64,000 nucleotides of DNA from Corynebacterium yonathiae (lineage in GTDB: Bacteria; Actinomycetota; Actinomycetes; Mycobacteriales; Mycobacteriaceae), in assembly GCF_027570195.1 (NCBI RefSeq), contig NZ_JAKMUZ010000011.1:1-64000 (forward strand), written 5' to 3'. The translations under genes were made by a program, and so were the position numbers. Of this stretch, positions 42,884 to 51,435 are shown piece after piece (position 1 is the first letter of the stretch; every line of letters begins with the position of its first letter). Under the pieces are notes generated by a model that had not been told where the DNA came from, searched no databases, and saw nothing but the letters and a program-made list of their open reading frames with translations.

Positions 42884-43540
42884 TTAGTTGGCGGCTCCAA
42901 AACCCTCGACAGGGCCGTTGAGATCCTGGCGCTCCCAGGCTTCCTCATTGTCTTCCAGCTTGCGCACCACGCGGCCGGGGGAACCCAGGACCAGCGAATT
43001 ATCCGGGATATCGGTGGTAATAAGCGTGCCTGCGCCTATAACGCAGTTCTTTCCAATCGTGATGCCCGGCAGCACGGTGACATTAGCACCGAGCCACGTA
43101 TTATCACCGATAGTGATGGGCTTGGCTATCTCCCAGCCGCCGGCGCGCATCTCATGATCGTTTACCGGATGCCCCATCGTAATCAGGGAGCAATTGGGGC
43201 CGACCATGACGCCATTGCCGAGCGTGACCGCGGCCTGGGCCAAAATGGTAGCGCCAAAATTAATGAAGACGCGCTCGCCGCATACGAGGTTGCAGCCGTA
43301 CTCAAGGTTGAGCGGCACGTGCAGGCCCGGCACCGAAGATTCTTCCGGCAGTATCTCGCGCAGGATGCCTTCGGCACGCTCTTGGTCCGTATTCTGTAGT
43401 TCGTTGAGCTGCTTAACCAATCGAAAAGTGCGCTGGTGCTCTTCCTTCGCCTCCGGCATGCTCGGCAGAAACCACTCCCCACCAGTCATCCGCTCCCATG
43501 AGCCGTAGCGTTCCAAGTTCTGCCGCTCCTGTGCATCCAT
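42884..43540 (-). CDS. Sugar O-acetyltransferase (maltose/galactoside type)
   Basis: This 218-residue left-handed beta-helix enzyme has an N-terminal Mac domain with E-R-M-T-G-G-E-W and the hexapeptide repeats (about 85-200), including the active-site H-P-V-N-D-H. It transfers acetyl from acetyl-CoA to a sugar hydroxyl; the sugar is not predictable. A TACAAT hexamer 7 bases before the ATG at 43540 suggests a leaderless transcript, so the start is placed there and not at 43549. Confidence 0.85.
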   Translation of the reverse strand: MDAQERQNLERYGSWERMTGGEWFLPSMPEAKEEHQRTFRLVKQLNELQNTDQERAEGILREILPEESSVPGLHVPLNLEYGCNLVCGERVFINFGATILAQAAVTLGNGVMVGPNCSLITMGHPVNDHEMRAGGWEIAKPITIGDNTWLGANVTVLPGITIGKNCVIGAGTLITTDIPDNSLVLGSPGRVVRKLEDNEEAWERQDLNGPVEGFGAAN

Positions 43541-43719
43541 GGGTGTCATTGTAGAGGGTGAGTGGTGCTTAATAAGTATCTGCGAAAATCCCTTAGATTC
43601 CGGTAAAACACAAACTCACATGCCGCTTTTGTTGGCTCGATAAAATTTGTAGACGATATTGCCAAAGCGGTTTCTAATTCTCAGAGTTAAGGTTGAGTGT
43701 AAGTAGAAGGCCAAGCACA

Positions 43720-44049
43720 ATGAGTGAGCATATGGAAACAGATTCAAGAAAAATCGTCGATAATATTTTGAGCGATATGGCGGAACTCAATGACTGGATC
43801 TGTATTGCTGATGCAACTGGGGCGAATGGGAAAAACTCGTTTTATGCTACGTATGACGATGTCGTTACCATCCTTAGCGCAGTCAAAAACTCCTCAGCAG
43901 TGACGCTTGGAAAGCTCGGCGCAGGATTTCAAGACCTTCCGGATAGTTGGTCTCCTAGGGAAATAGCGAGCGAAGTGTTTTCCTCCCCGGATCCTAACGG
44001 TGAGATGATGAACTTCTGGATAAGGGAATTGGAAGACCCCCAGCGCTAG
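43720..44049 (+). CDS. Hypothetical protein in an AT-richer pocket
   Basis: This 109-residue acidic soluble protein begins M-S-E-H-M-E-T-D after a GAAGG site. No membrane segment or known motif is visible; it has a possible N-terminal helix region (about 8-30) followed by a mixed fold with W-I-C-I-A-D-A-T. Base composition of the gene and its flanks is lower in GC than the neighbours, which points to acquisition from elsewhere. Function unknown. Confidence 0.6.
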   Translation: MSEHMETDSRKIVDNILSDMAELNDWICIADATGANGKNSFYATYDDVVTILSAVKNSSAVTLGKLGAGFQDLPDSWSPREIASEVFSSPDPNGEMMNFWIRELEDPQR

Positions 44050-44143
44050 CTGCCGCAATCTTCACACCGCAAGTATGACGTTATCGATGAGGTGAATTCT
44101 GCACCTGGGGAGGAGGGCTATTTCACCTTTCGGTCTGGATGGA

Positions 44144-44854
44144 CTACCGCAGTTTGAACTCTACGACGTCTACTTCGTCATCGTCACCTAAACCGGGATA
44201 GTGAGCATCTAGCGCTTTCTGAAGCTCGGTGAGAGAGCCAAAACCGTCATTTCGGGCTTGCTTTTCCGACAATTCACTTCGCCGGGTGGAGGTAACGGCT
44301 GTGACCTGTGCAGGAATGGTGACGATCTCTCCAGATTCTTTCTCGAAGACAATGTGGGCATCTCCTTTATGGAAAGGATCATCTACCCGGATGGTTTGTT
44401 GCTTTTCTCCGCTACGAATTGATTCCTCGTAGCCTTCCCACATGTAGATGCGCTGCTCTTGTTCCATATCTCGCCAGTTGAATGCGAATGGCAAGAGTTC
44501 TTCTACGGTAGGTGCTTCAAGTCCATTGCTTCCGCGCACGATGCACCGAATGGACGGATCAACATCAAAAAGCACCTGGCGGCATTTACCGCAGGGAGGA
44601 ATAACTTGACCAGTAGGTCCGTATACGGCGACTACTGCTTGGATTGGGTCCTCTGGATAACTAGAAGCATGGTTAGCTAAAGCCGAGACTTCCCCACAAG
44701 GACCACCGAGGAAGTGGTGCGCGTTCAAACCGAGTACGTGTTTTCCTGATTTGGTAAGGAGTGCTGCGGCTACAGTGTGATCTCCTCCGTCCTGAAAGCG
44801 CCGTGCGTGAGTAGTTGCTTTGGCTAGCAAATTTCGAAGTTCGTTAGTAATCAC
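44144..44854 (-). CDS. Cytidine deaminase fused to an ASCH domain
   Basis: This 236-residue protein has two parts. Residues 1-125 are a cytidine/blasticidin deaminase-like domain with C-G-E (Cys53, Glu55) and P-C-G-K-C (Cys88, Cys91) for zinc and proton transfer. Residues 134-236 are an ASCH domain with S-G-E-K-Q-Q-T-I-R (Lys151, Thr154), F-H-K-G-D, a helix with A-R-N-D-G-F (Asp203) and Y-P-G ... V-E-F-K-L. E. coli YqfB, an ASCH N4-acetylcytidine amidohydrolase, uses Lys21, Thr24 and Glu74, which align here as Lys, Thr and Asp. The fusion may deacetylate and then deaminate modified cytidine. This is an inference. Confidence 0.82.
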   Translation of the reverse strand: MITNELRNLLAKATTHARRFQDGGDHTVAAALLTKSGKHVLGLNAHHFLGGPCGEVSALANHASSYPEDPIQAVVAVYGPTGQVIPPCGKCRQVLFDVDPSIRCIVRGSNGLEAPTVEELLPFAFNWRDMEQEQRIYMWEGYEESIRSGEKQQTIRVDDPFHKGDAHIVFEKESGEIVTIPAQVTAVTSTRRSELSEKQARNDGFGSLTELQKALDAHYPGLGDDDEVDVVEFKLR

Positions 44855-45194
44855 TCTTTAAGCGTAATAATTGCCAACGCGCTTTATCTATGTGAAGACA
44901 GAGATCGGGAACATCGGGGTTTCTTGGATGCATAAAAAATTGCTGGGCTTAACAGACGTCCTCATGAATGCTATGACTACCGCTTTTGTGGGAGCGCGCG
45001 TGTGGGCAGATAATGCAGGACGGCAGTCGGAATAAGCGATGTGCCGCAGCAATGACAGAAGCAGTCCTCTTTCTTTGCGCTTTAACAGGTGGGTGGATCC
45101 GCCGAAAACCGCGTTAGTGCGTAAGTTGAGCGTTTACCACCCTTCTGCGTACTGGGTGTGCAGATTGTGATCGATTTGCTTGTGTACACACAAA
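44855..45194. other. Gene-free 340-bp stretch
   Basis: It holds no recognised gene. A plus-strand frame from GTG 44892 (or ATG 44928) to TAA 45035 could encode 35-47 residues, but no ribosome site or family is seen. The stretch is AT-rich and probably contains the promoters of the divergent/adjacent genes. Confidence 0.4.
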
Positions 45195-45626
45195 TCAAAA
45201 TTCTGTAAACGATGCCTGTTGCTGCTTTTGAGTCTTTAAAGCGTTGGAGTTCAGCCCCTCACTCCATGGCGGATACACTCTAAATCCTCTCTTTCCTGGG
45301 GTTGCTCCGGAGGTAATACCGAGACGTTGTAAATCTTGATTGCTAAATTGAAACACACCTCGGTGATCTCCTTGAATCACAAAGACTAGGAGACCGTCGC
45401 CGCAGGAAGAATCTTCAAAAGGCACGGATTCCCCTTCATGGTTGCGTTGCCAGAATGCTACGAAGGCTCCCGGCTTAGAAGGCGTGGTGCGTGCTGTGCG
45501 AACATGCCAGGTTTTAGCTCCCAACTCGGCTATTCCCGATTCATAATTCGCATTATCACTTGTTCCGTTGATGGTGCCCTCTAAATTAAAGGACGCCATG
45601 AATCGGTAAAAGGATTCAAATTTCAT
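45195..45626 (-). CDS. MepB-family protein
   Basis: This 143-residue protein matches MepB by the C-terminal signature G-K-R-G-F-R-V-Y-P-P-W and N-A-L-K-T-Q-K-Q-Q, with G-V-F-Q-F before it and a central F-W-x-R-N. MepB is encoded in the mepRAB multidrug-efflux operon of Staphylococcus, but its function is unknown. Here no mepA-like pump is adjacent. The gene lies in the lower-GC pocket with the deaminase-ASCH gene. Confidence 0.75.
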   Translation of the reverse strand: MKFESFYRFMASFNLEGTINGTSDNANYESGIAELGAKTWHVRTARTTPSKPGAFVAFWQRNHEGESVPFEDSSCGDGLLVFVIQGDHRGVFQFSNQDLQRLGITSGATPGKRGFRVYPPWSEGLNSNALKTQKQQQASFTEF

Positions 45627-45814
45627 TTTCTACGTGATGTATACAGCTACTTTCGTCCAAATTTCAAGCTTAAGGAAAGCGGCGGAGGGCAACAAATTCC
45701 CCACGTTGTTTGAAGTGCCCAGGGTTGGGGCCGATTGGTCTTAAACGCATTCTGGGCCTTGTCGAAGGAAAGTTCTGGATCGATCTATTGGGACGTTGGG
45801 TTTAGGGTGAGGTC

Positions 45815-46504
45815 ATGCTTTTTGATTCCCTGCCGCGACCGAGCGTGCGTGTGGCTCCGGGGGTGGGTCATGTGCCGGAGTGGGTGGGCGTCGATAAGCA
45901 GAAGGCCTTGGTAGAAGAGATGCGTGGCATTGCGCGCGAGTATGCGAATACGCCGATGGCGATGGTGCGCCCCCGGCTGAAATCCGGCGGGCAAATGAGC
46001 GTATTTCAGCTGCATTTGGGCAGGTATTGGCATTATCCCAGCTATCGGTATGTGGACAATATGGACGGTACACGGGTTCCGCCGGTGCCGGAGAGCCTGC
46101 GGCGGATTGCTCCGGGGGCACTGCGCGCCGCAGCCGAGGTGGCACCTGAGCTAGAGCCGTGGGTGGAGAACTTCGTGCCGGAGATGGCGCTAGTTAATTA
46201 CTATCCGCCGGGCTCGGCCATGGGCATGCACGTGGATGATTCGGAGGAGTCACCTGCCCCGGTGATTTCGCTATCCATTGGGGATGAGGCTCTTTTCCGC
46301 ATGGGCCATACCGAATCGCGCACGCGGCCGTGGGATGATATCACGCTGTGCTCTGGGGATTTGGTGGTCTTTGGTGGGCCAAAGCGTTTTGCCTACCACG
46401 GGGTAGTGCGCGTTAACGACGGTACGTTGCCGGAGGGGTGCGGGTTGAGTGAGGGACGTATCAACATCACCATCAGACAAGTATCTGCGCGGGCGGTAAG
46501 CTAG
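45815..46504 (+). CDS. alkB: AlkB-family alpha-ketoglutarate-dependent dioxygenase
   Basis: This 229-residue protein has the Fe(II) ligands H-V-D in G-M-H-V-D-D-S-E and the distal His in F-A-Y-H-G-V, followed by R-I-N-I-T-I-R, the Arg that binds 2-oxoglutarate. Y-N-Y-Y-P-P-G-type N-x-Y-x-P-G is present as L-V-N-Y-Y-P-P-G. It repairs N1-methyladenine and N3-methylcytosine in DNA or RNA by oxidative demethylation. The ATG at 45815 is used. Confidence 0.92.
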   Translation: MLFDSLPRPSVRVAPGVGHVPEWVGVDKQKALVEEMRGIAREYANTPMAMVRPRLKSGGQMSVFQLHLGRYWHYPSYRYVDNMDGTRVPPVPESLRRIAPGALRAAAEVAPELEPWVENFVPEMALVNYYPPGSAMGMHVDDSEESPAPVISLSIGDEALFRMGHTESRTRPWDDITLCSGDLVVFGGPKRFAYHGVVRVNDGTLPEGCGLSEGRINITIRQVSARAVS

Positions 46505-46542
46505 GGACGTTACATAAAGCTTGAAGGAAAGAAGGTTCTCTT

Positions 46543-47088
46543 ATGTCTCGTATCGGCATCATCATCGGCACTACCCGCGATAACTCGGCCGGCAAGGTCG
46601 TGGGTGAGTGGCTTTATGATCTTGCCCAGGGGCGCCAGGATGGGGTGGAGTACACCTTGCTGGACCTCAAGGAGTTTGATGTTCCGCTGCTGACCACTGA
46701 CGTCATTCCTGCCACCGCCAATAAGCAGTATGCGGATGAAAAGGTGCAGGCTTGGTCTGATGCAGTGGATGCCTGCGATGGCTTCGTATTTGTTACCCCG
46801 GAGTACAACCGCTCGGTGCCGGGTCCGTTCAAGAATGCCTTCGACTGCTTGGCCGGGGAGTGGACCGGCAAGCCAGTCGCGTTCGCCGGTTACGGTCCAG
46901 CGGGCGCAATCCGCGGCGTGGAAGCATGGCGCACCATCGTGGTCAACTTCTCCATGCCGCAGCTGCGCAATCAGCTCGACTTCGGTTTCTTTACTGACTG
47001 GACCGAAGGCGAATTCCGCCCCGTGGATGCCAAGGTAGAACGCACCAATTCCTTGCTGGCCGAGCTGGAAGATGCCGTTACTGCCTAG
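46543..47088 (+). CDS. NADPH-dependent FMN reductase
   Basis: This 181-residue flavoprotein starts with G-I-I-I-G-T-T-R, the phosphate loop of the FMN_red fold, and has P-E-Y-N-R-S-V-P-G-P-F-K-N-A, the flavin-binding loop typical of chromate/azo/quinone reductases. It lies 38 bp after alkB with its own GAAGG site. It probably reduces quinones or other electrophiles with NAD(P)H. Confidence 0.88.
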   Translation: MSRIGIIIGTTRDNSAGKVVGEWLYDLAQGRQDGVEYTLLDLKEFDVPLLTTDVIPATANKQYADEKVQAWSDAVDACDGFVFVTPEYNRSVPGPFKNAFDCLAGEWTGKPVAFAGYGPAGAIRGVEAWRTIVVNFSMPQLRNQLDFGFFTDWTEGEFRPVDAKVERTNSLLAELEDAVTA

Positions 47089-47099
47089 TCAGTTCGCAC

Positions 47100-47163
47100 T
47101 GCGGCCACGTTCTGGCCCCGCAATAGGTGAACGAGACCGATAACGTGGCCGCACGTTGGTCTC
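47100..47163 (+). other. Overlapping alternative hairpins between convergent genes
   Basis: TGCGGCCACGTT (47100-47111) pairs perfectly with AACGTGGCCGCA (47142-47153), a 12-bp stem with a 30-base loop. An exclusive alternative pairs GAGACC (47133-47138) plus AACGT (47142-47146) with ACGTT-GGTCTC (47153-47163). Both folds cannot form at once. No aptamer family is recognised. Confidence 0.5.
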
Positions 47164-47173
47164 TTACAACAAT

Positions 47174-47209
47174 TCAGCCCCCGCGCTCTTTCCGAGCAGC
47201 GGGGGCTGA
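47174..47209. terminator. Bidirectional terminator between FMN reductase and betB
   Basis: An 11-bp stem (TCAGCCCCCGC at 47174-47184 with GCGGGGGCTGA at 47199-47209) encloses a small inner stem GCTC/GAGC. It sits between convergent genes and can serve both strands, although T runs are short on both sides. Confidence 0.75.
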
Positions 47210-47229
47210 CTATTAGGTGGCCGGCTTAG

Positions 47230-48807
47230 TTACTGCAGGCCAAATTGATCCCAAGCGGCAGGGGAGAGGTTCTGGTACACGTGTTTGTGCTCCTGGTACT
47301 CGGCCAAGCCGGTGGGGCCAAGCTCGCGGCCGTTGCCGGACTGCTTGAAGCCGCCCCACTCTGCCTGCGGCAGGTACGGGTGGAAGTCGTTGATCCAGAT
47401 GGTGCCGTGGCGCAGGGCGCGGGCTACGCGCTCGGCGCGGCCGGCGTCGGAAGTGTAGACAGCGCCTGCCAAGCCGTACTCGGTGTCATTCGCGATGGCG
47501 ATGGCCTCCTCCTCGGTGGTGAAGGTCTCGATGGTCACGGTCGGGCCGAAGGCCTCGTCGTGGACGCAGTCCATCTTGCGGGTAGCTCCGTCAATGATGG
47601 TCGGCAGGTAGTAGACACCAGCGCCCAAGTCGGTGTTGCCGGTGCCGTGCTGGCCATTGGTGTCCTCGCTGGTGGCGGCGCGGCCACCGGTGAGGATCTT
47701 GGCGCCCTGCTCGCGAGCCTTGTCCACGTAGGCAGCAACCTTCTCGCGGTGCTCGGCGGAGATGAGCGGGCCGGTCTCGGCCTTGTCATCGGTCGGGCCG
47801 CCGATCTTGATCTTATTGGCGCGCTCTACTAAGGCGTCGACGAACTTATCGTGCAGGGACTCTTCTACGACGATGCGGGAGCCTGCGGAGCAGACCTGGC
47901 CGGAGTGGAAGAAGGCGCCATTGAGGGCGTTGTCCACGGCGACGTCGAAATCAGCATCGGCGAAGATGACGTTCGGGTTCTTGCCGCCGAGCTCGAGCGC
48001 GGTGCGCTTGACGGTCTCCGCCGCATTCTTGGCGATGATCTTGCCGGTGACCAGGCCACCGGTGAAGGAAACCATGTCTACATCAGGGTGCTGGGAGAGC
48101 GGGTTACCGCAGTTAGCGCCGGCGCCGGTAATGAGGTTGCCTACGCCGTCCGGCAGACCGCACTCCTTGAGGGCGGCCATGAGCAGCATCGCGGTGTGCG
48201 GGGTGAGCTCTGCCTGCTTGAGGACGAAGGTATTGCCGGCAGCCAGGGCCGGACCGACCTTCCAGGAGACCTGCAGCAGCGGGTAGTTCCATGGCGTAAT
48301 CAGGCCGCAGACACCGACGGGCTCGGCGTCGATGCGGGAGCGCAGGTTGGGATCCTGCGGGTCGACTACGCGGCCGGCCTGGTGCTGGGCCAGGGTGCCG
48401 AAGTACTCGAAGGCGTTGGCAATGTCATCCATATCACCCAAGGACTCCTCGTAGCGCTTGCCGGTATCAGCGGACTCGGCCTGAGCGAAAAGCTCCTTGT
48501 GCTCACGGATGAAATCGGCAACGCGGATGACGAGCTTGCCGCGCTCGGCGGACGGGGTATTGGCCCACTCGCCGTTATCGAAGGTTTCCCGGGCAACCTT
48601 GATGGCGCGCTCGGTGTCCTCGTCGGATGCCTCGGAAACTAAACCGACGGTGGAACCATCGGCCGGGCAGATGATGGTGCGGGTCTCGCCGCTCTGGGCG
48701 GCTTCCCACTTACCGTTGATGAACAGGGACTTCGGGGCGCCATCAGCATGCACGCCCTTCAGCAAATCGGTCTGGGTGGGGTCGAACAAAGTGTTCTGGG
48801 TGCTCAA
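47230..48807 (-). CDS. betB: Betaine aldehyde dehydrogenase
   Basis: This 525-residue ALDH has the catalytic Cys in G-Q-V-C-S-A-G-S-R, the Glu in L-E-L-G-G-K-N-P and the P-W-N-Y-P-L NAD-binding stretch. BetB oxidises betaine aldehyde to glycine betaine. It lies 45 bp downstream of the BCCT transporter, and the choline dehydrogenase gene is divergent across a GlxR site, which supports the assignment over other ALDH roles. Confidence 0.9.
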   Translation of the reverse strand: MSTQNTLFDPTQTDLLKGVHADGAPKSLFINGKWEAAQSGETRTIICPADGSTVGLVSEASDEDTERAIKVARETFDNGEWANTPSAERGKLVIRVADFIREHKELFAQAESADTGKRYEESLGDMDDIANAFEYFGTLAQHQAGRVVDPQDPNLRSRIDAEPVGVCGLITPWNYPLLQVSWKVGPALAAGNTFVLKQAELTPHTAMLLMAALKECGLPDGVGNLITGAGANCGNPLSQHPDVDMVSFTGGLVTGKIIAKNAAETVKRTALELGGKNPNVIFADADFDVAVDNALNGAFFHSGQVCSAGSRIVVEESLHDKFVDALVERANKIKIGGPTDDKAETGPLISAEHREKVAAYVDKAREQGAKILTGGRAATSEDTNGQHGTGNTDLGAGVYYLPTIIDGATRKMDCVHDEAFGPTVTIETFTTEEEAIAIANDTEYGLAGAVYTSDAGRAERVARALRHGTIWINDFHPYLPQAEWGGFKQSGNGRELGPTGLAEYQEHKHVYQNLSPAAWDQFGLQ

Positions 48808-48852
48808 GTGAAAAGCAACCTTTCTCTCATAGAGGTAGTTGTAAGGGCCAGC

Positions 48853-51102
48853 TTAGCTATCTTCGCGCCAGGTGCGCTCGGGCTCGGCGCCATCGGAGAC
48901 ATCGGAGTCGCCCGGCTGGGTCTGCTGCATGTAGAGGAAGGCCAAGTGACGCTCATAAAGATCCAGCACATTGTTAATGATCTGGTTCTCGGAATAGCCG
49001 TAGACGTCATAGCCCAGCGAACCGGTCATATCGTAGACCTCGAGGCGGTAGTACTCGTCGCCTTCGCCCGCGCTGAAGTCGGGGCGCTCGGCCGCTACCG
49101 GGAAGAGCTGGTAGCGGAACATGCGCTCATTGTGCAGCTTTACTTCTAGGTCGAGCTGGGGCAGTTCGACGTCGGGAAGCTCGCTGGTGAGCAAGATGGC
49201 GTCATAGCCACGGGTACGCATGTGGGTAGCAACCTGCTCCAAAGCGTAGGTGGCGGTATCGCGCAGGTAGGTATCCATCTCCTGCTTGGAGGGGTAGGTA
49301 TTGGCGCGGTCGAGGCGGTTCTTCCACAGGTTGGAATCCGAAGGCTCGCGCTCAGTACGGGAAGAAATCACGCCGTGTATAGCGGTGGTGCGGGCCTCGC
49401 GCTGCACGTTTTCAAGGCGCAGGGACTTCCACAGGGAGAACATGATGAGGTAGACCACGAACGCGAAGGGCAGGCCCATCACGACGGTCGCGGACTGCAC
49501 GGTGGCAATGCCGTCGATCTGCAGCAGCGCCAAGGTCAGCGCACCTACGGTCACGGACCAGAAGATGCGCAGCCAGCGCGCGCCATCCTGACGGTTATCG
49601 GTGATGCGGGAGGTGAAGTTGGACATCACCAGCGCGCCGGAGTCGGCTGAGGTGATATAGAGCAGCAAGCCAATAAAGGTGGTCAAGAAGATGACGATGC
49701 CAGAGCCTGGGAACTCGTGCAGCATGTCATAGAAGCCCTGTTCCGGCACGTTGATCGCGTTTTCGGCGAACTCGGGGTAGTCACCGGAGCGGACCATGTC
49801 CAGGGCGGTATTACCGAAGAAGGACATCCACATCAGGATGAACAGGAACGGGAAGGTCAGGGTGCCAAAGATGAACTGGCGCAGGGTGCGGCCGCGGGAG
49901 ATGCGGGCCAGGAAGAGGCCGACGAAGGTAGCCCAGGCAATCCACCATGCCCAGAAGAAGAGGGTCCAGGACTGCATCCAGGTATCCACGTTGGCTTGGT
50001 CATCGGCAAAGGCGAAGGTTTCCATGGTCCAAGATGGGAACTTCGAGACATAGTCACCGATATTGGTCACGATGGCATCGAAGAGGTAGGCGGTCTTGCC
50101 AAAGACCACGACGTAGATCATCAGTGCAATGGCCAGGTAGACGTTCAGCTCGGAGAGGAAGCGAATACCCTTATCCACGCCGGATACGGCCGAGAGGGTG
50201 GCAATAGTGATGGCGATGATGATGAGCGCGGCCTGCAGACCGAAGCCCTGCTCAATGCCGAAGATGAGGTGGAAGCCATAGGACAGCTGCACCACACCGA
50301 TACCCAGGGAGGCGGTCACACCGAAGACGGTGCCTAGCATGGCGGCGATGTCTACCGCGGAGCCGATAGGGCCGTGCACGCGCTTGCCGATGAGCGGGTA
50401 GAGCGCGGAGCGGATAGCTAGCGGCATATTGAGGCGGTAGGCAAAATAACCGAAGGCCATGCCCATCAGGGCGTAAAGAGCCCAGCCAGTCAGGCCATAG
50501 TGGAACATGGCGTAGACCACGGCTTCCTTGGCGGCTTCCATGGTCTCGCCGTCACCCACCGGTGGCTGCATGTACATGGTCACCGGCTCGGCCACGGCGA
50601 AGAACATGAGGTCCACGCCGATGCCGGCGGCAAAGAGCATGGACGCCCAGGAGAAGGTATTGAATTTCGGCCGCGAGTGGTCCGGTCCGAGGCGGATATT
50701 GCCAGCATTGGAAAAGGCAATATAGAGCACGAAGACCACGGCGATGGTGGCGGTAAGGACATAGAACCAGCCGAGGTTGTGGCCGATCCAGCCGGTGACG
50801 CTAGCCAGGGTTTCCGCCGCGGAATCACGGCCGAGCCCGGCATAGAGCGCCATGGCGATAATGAGGACGCCGGAGATGATAAATACCGGCCAGTTTGTCT
50901 TGGGGGCAGGGACCTGATCCGCGCCTACGGCATCGCCGGTTTCAGCTTTGTAGCTGCCGACGAGGGCACGAACTTGGTAGCGCGGGCTGCGCTTCTTGGG
51001 CTCTCCAGATGGGGTTGCGAGAGAGGTGTTTTTACCCCCTTGTTGGGGGTCTTTACTTGAAGTGTGAGACTCCTCAGGATCGTGAGGGGCAAAGTTAGCC
51101 AT
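48853..51102 (-). CDS. betT: BCCT-family choline transporter BetT
   Basis: This 749-residue transporter has twelve helices in the region 70-560, with the BCCT signature around W-A-L-Y-A-L-M-G and the W-x-W-x-x-W-W-I-A-W region. A long N-terminal polar segment and a C-terminal cytoplasmic domain of about 190 residues follow, the latter typical of BetT-type osmosensing carriers. It imports choline with Na+ or H+ for conversion to glycine betaine by BetA and BetB. Its start is 333 bp from the betA start. Confidence 0.92.
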   Translation of the reverse strand: MANFAPHDPEESHTSSKDPQQGGKNTSLATPSGEPKKRSPRYQVRALVGSYKAETGDAVGADQVPAPKTNWPVFIISGVLIIAMALYAGLGRDSAAETLASVTGWIGHNLGWFYVLTATIAVVFVLYIAFSNAGNIRLGPDHSRPKFNTFSWASMLFAAGIGVDLMFFAVAEPVTMYMQPPVGDGETMEAAKEAVVYAMFHYGLTGWALYALMGMAFGYFAYRLNMPLAIRSALYPLIGKRVHGPIGSAVDIAAMLGTVFGVTASLGIGVVQLSYGFHLIFGIEQGFGLQAALIIIAITIATLSAVSGVDKGIRFLSELNVYLAIALMIYVVVFGKTAYLFDAIVTNIGDYVSKFPSWTMETFAFADDQANVDTWMQSWTLFFWAWWIAWATFVGLFLARISRGRTLRQFIFGTLTFPFLFILMWMSFFGNTALDMVRSGDYPEFAENAINVPEQGFYDMLHEFPGSGIVIFLTTFIGLLLYITSADSGALVMSNFTSRITDNRQDGARWLRIFWSVTVGALTLALLQIDGIATVQSATVVMGLPFAFVVYLIMFSLWKSLRLENVQREARTTAIHGVISSRTEREPSDSNLWKNRLDRANTYPSKQEMDTYLRDTATYALEQVATHMRTRGYDAILLTSELPDVELPQLDLEVKLHNERMFRYQLFPVAAERPDFSAGEGDEYYRLEVYDMTGSLGYDVYGYSENQIINNVLDLYERHLAFLYMQQTQPGDSDVSDGAEPERTWREDS

Positions 51103-51404
51103 CTACTTCTCCTATTGTTGGTTGTTTTGGGCCGAATCTTTCGCACGGGTGCCCCAAAATGCTCACAAGATCGCAGGGAGAGATAGGTGAGTGAAATGAA
51201 TCATATTCGGGCGAACTATGCGCAAAGACTTCGGATTTCATCTCCAGAGACATCCATCCGGACAAGGTAAATATACATTAAGATGGGCAAACTTCTAGAG
51301 GGATGTGTACTCTGGAGGTAGTGCCCGCACATAAGGCGATGTGAATAAATACAGACTTTTGTATAAATTACAATATTTTCACTTCCGGTGGGGCGATCTT
51401 GACG

Positions 51405-51420
51405 TGTGAAATATTTCACA
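51405..51420. promoter_or_regulatory. Perfect GlxR (CRP-family) palindrome before betA
   Basis: TGTGAAATATTTCACA fits the GlxR consensus TGTGA-N6-TCACA exactly and is a perfect palindrome. It lies 16 bp upstream of the betA ATG. A -10-like TACAAT at 51368-51373 lies upstream of it, so GlxR with cAMP would act as a repressor. The rest of the 333-bp gap to betT is AT-rich without another clear element. Confidence 0.75.
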
Positions 51421-51435
51421 GAAAGAAGGGGATTT

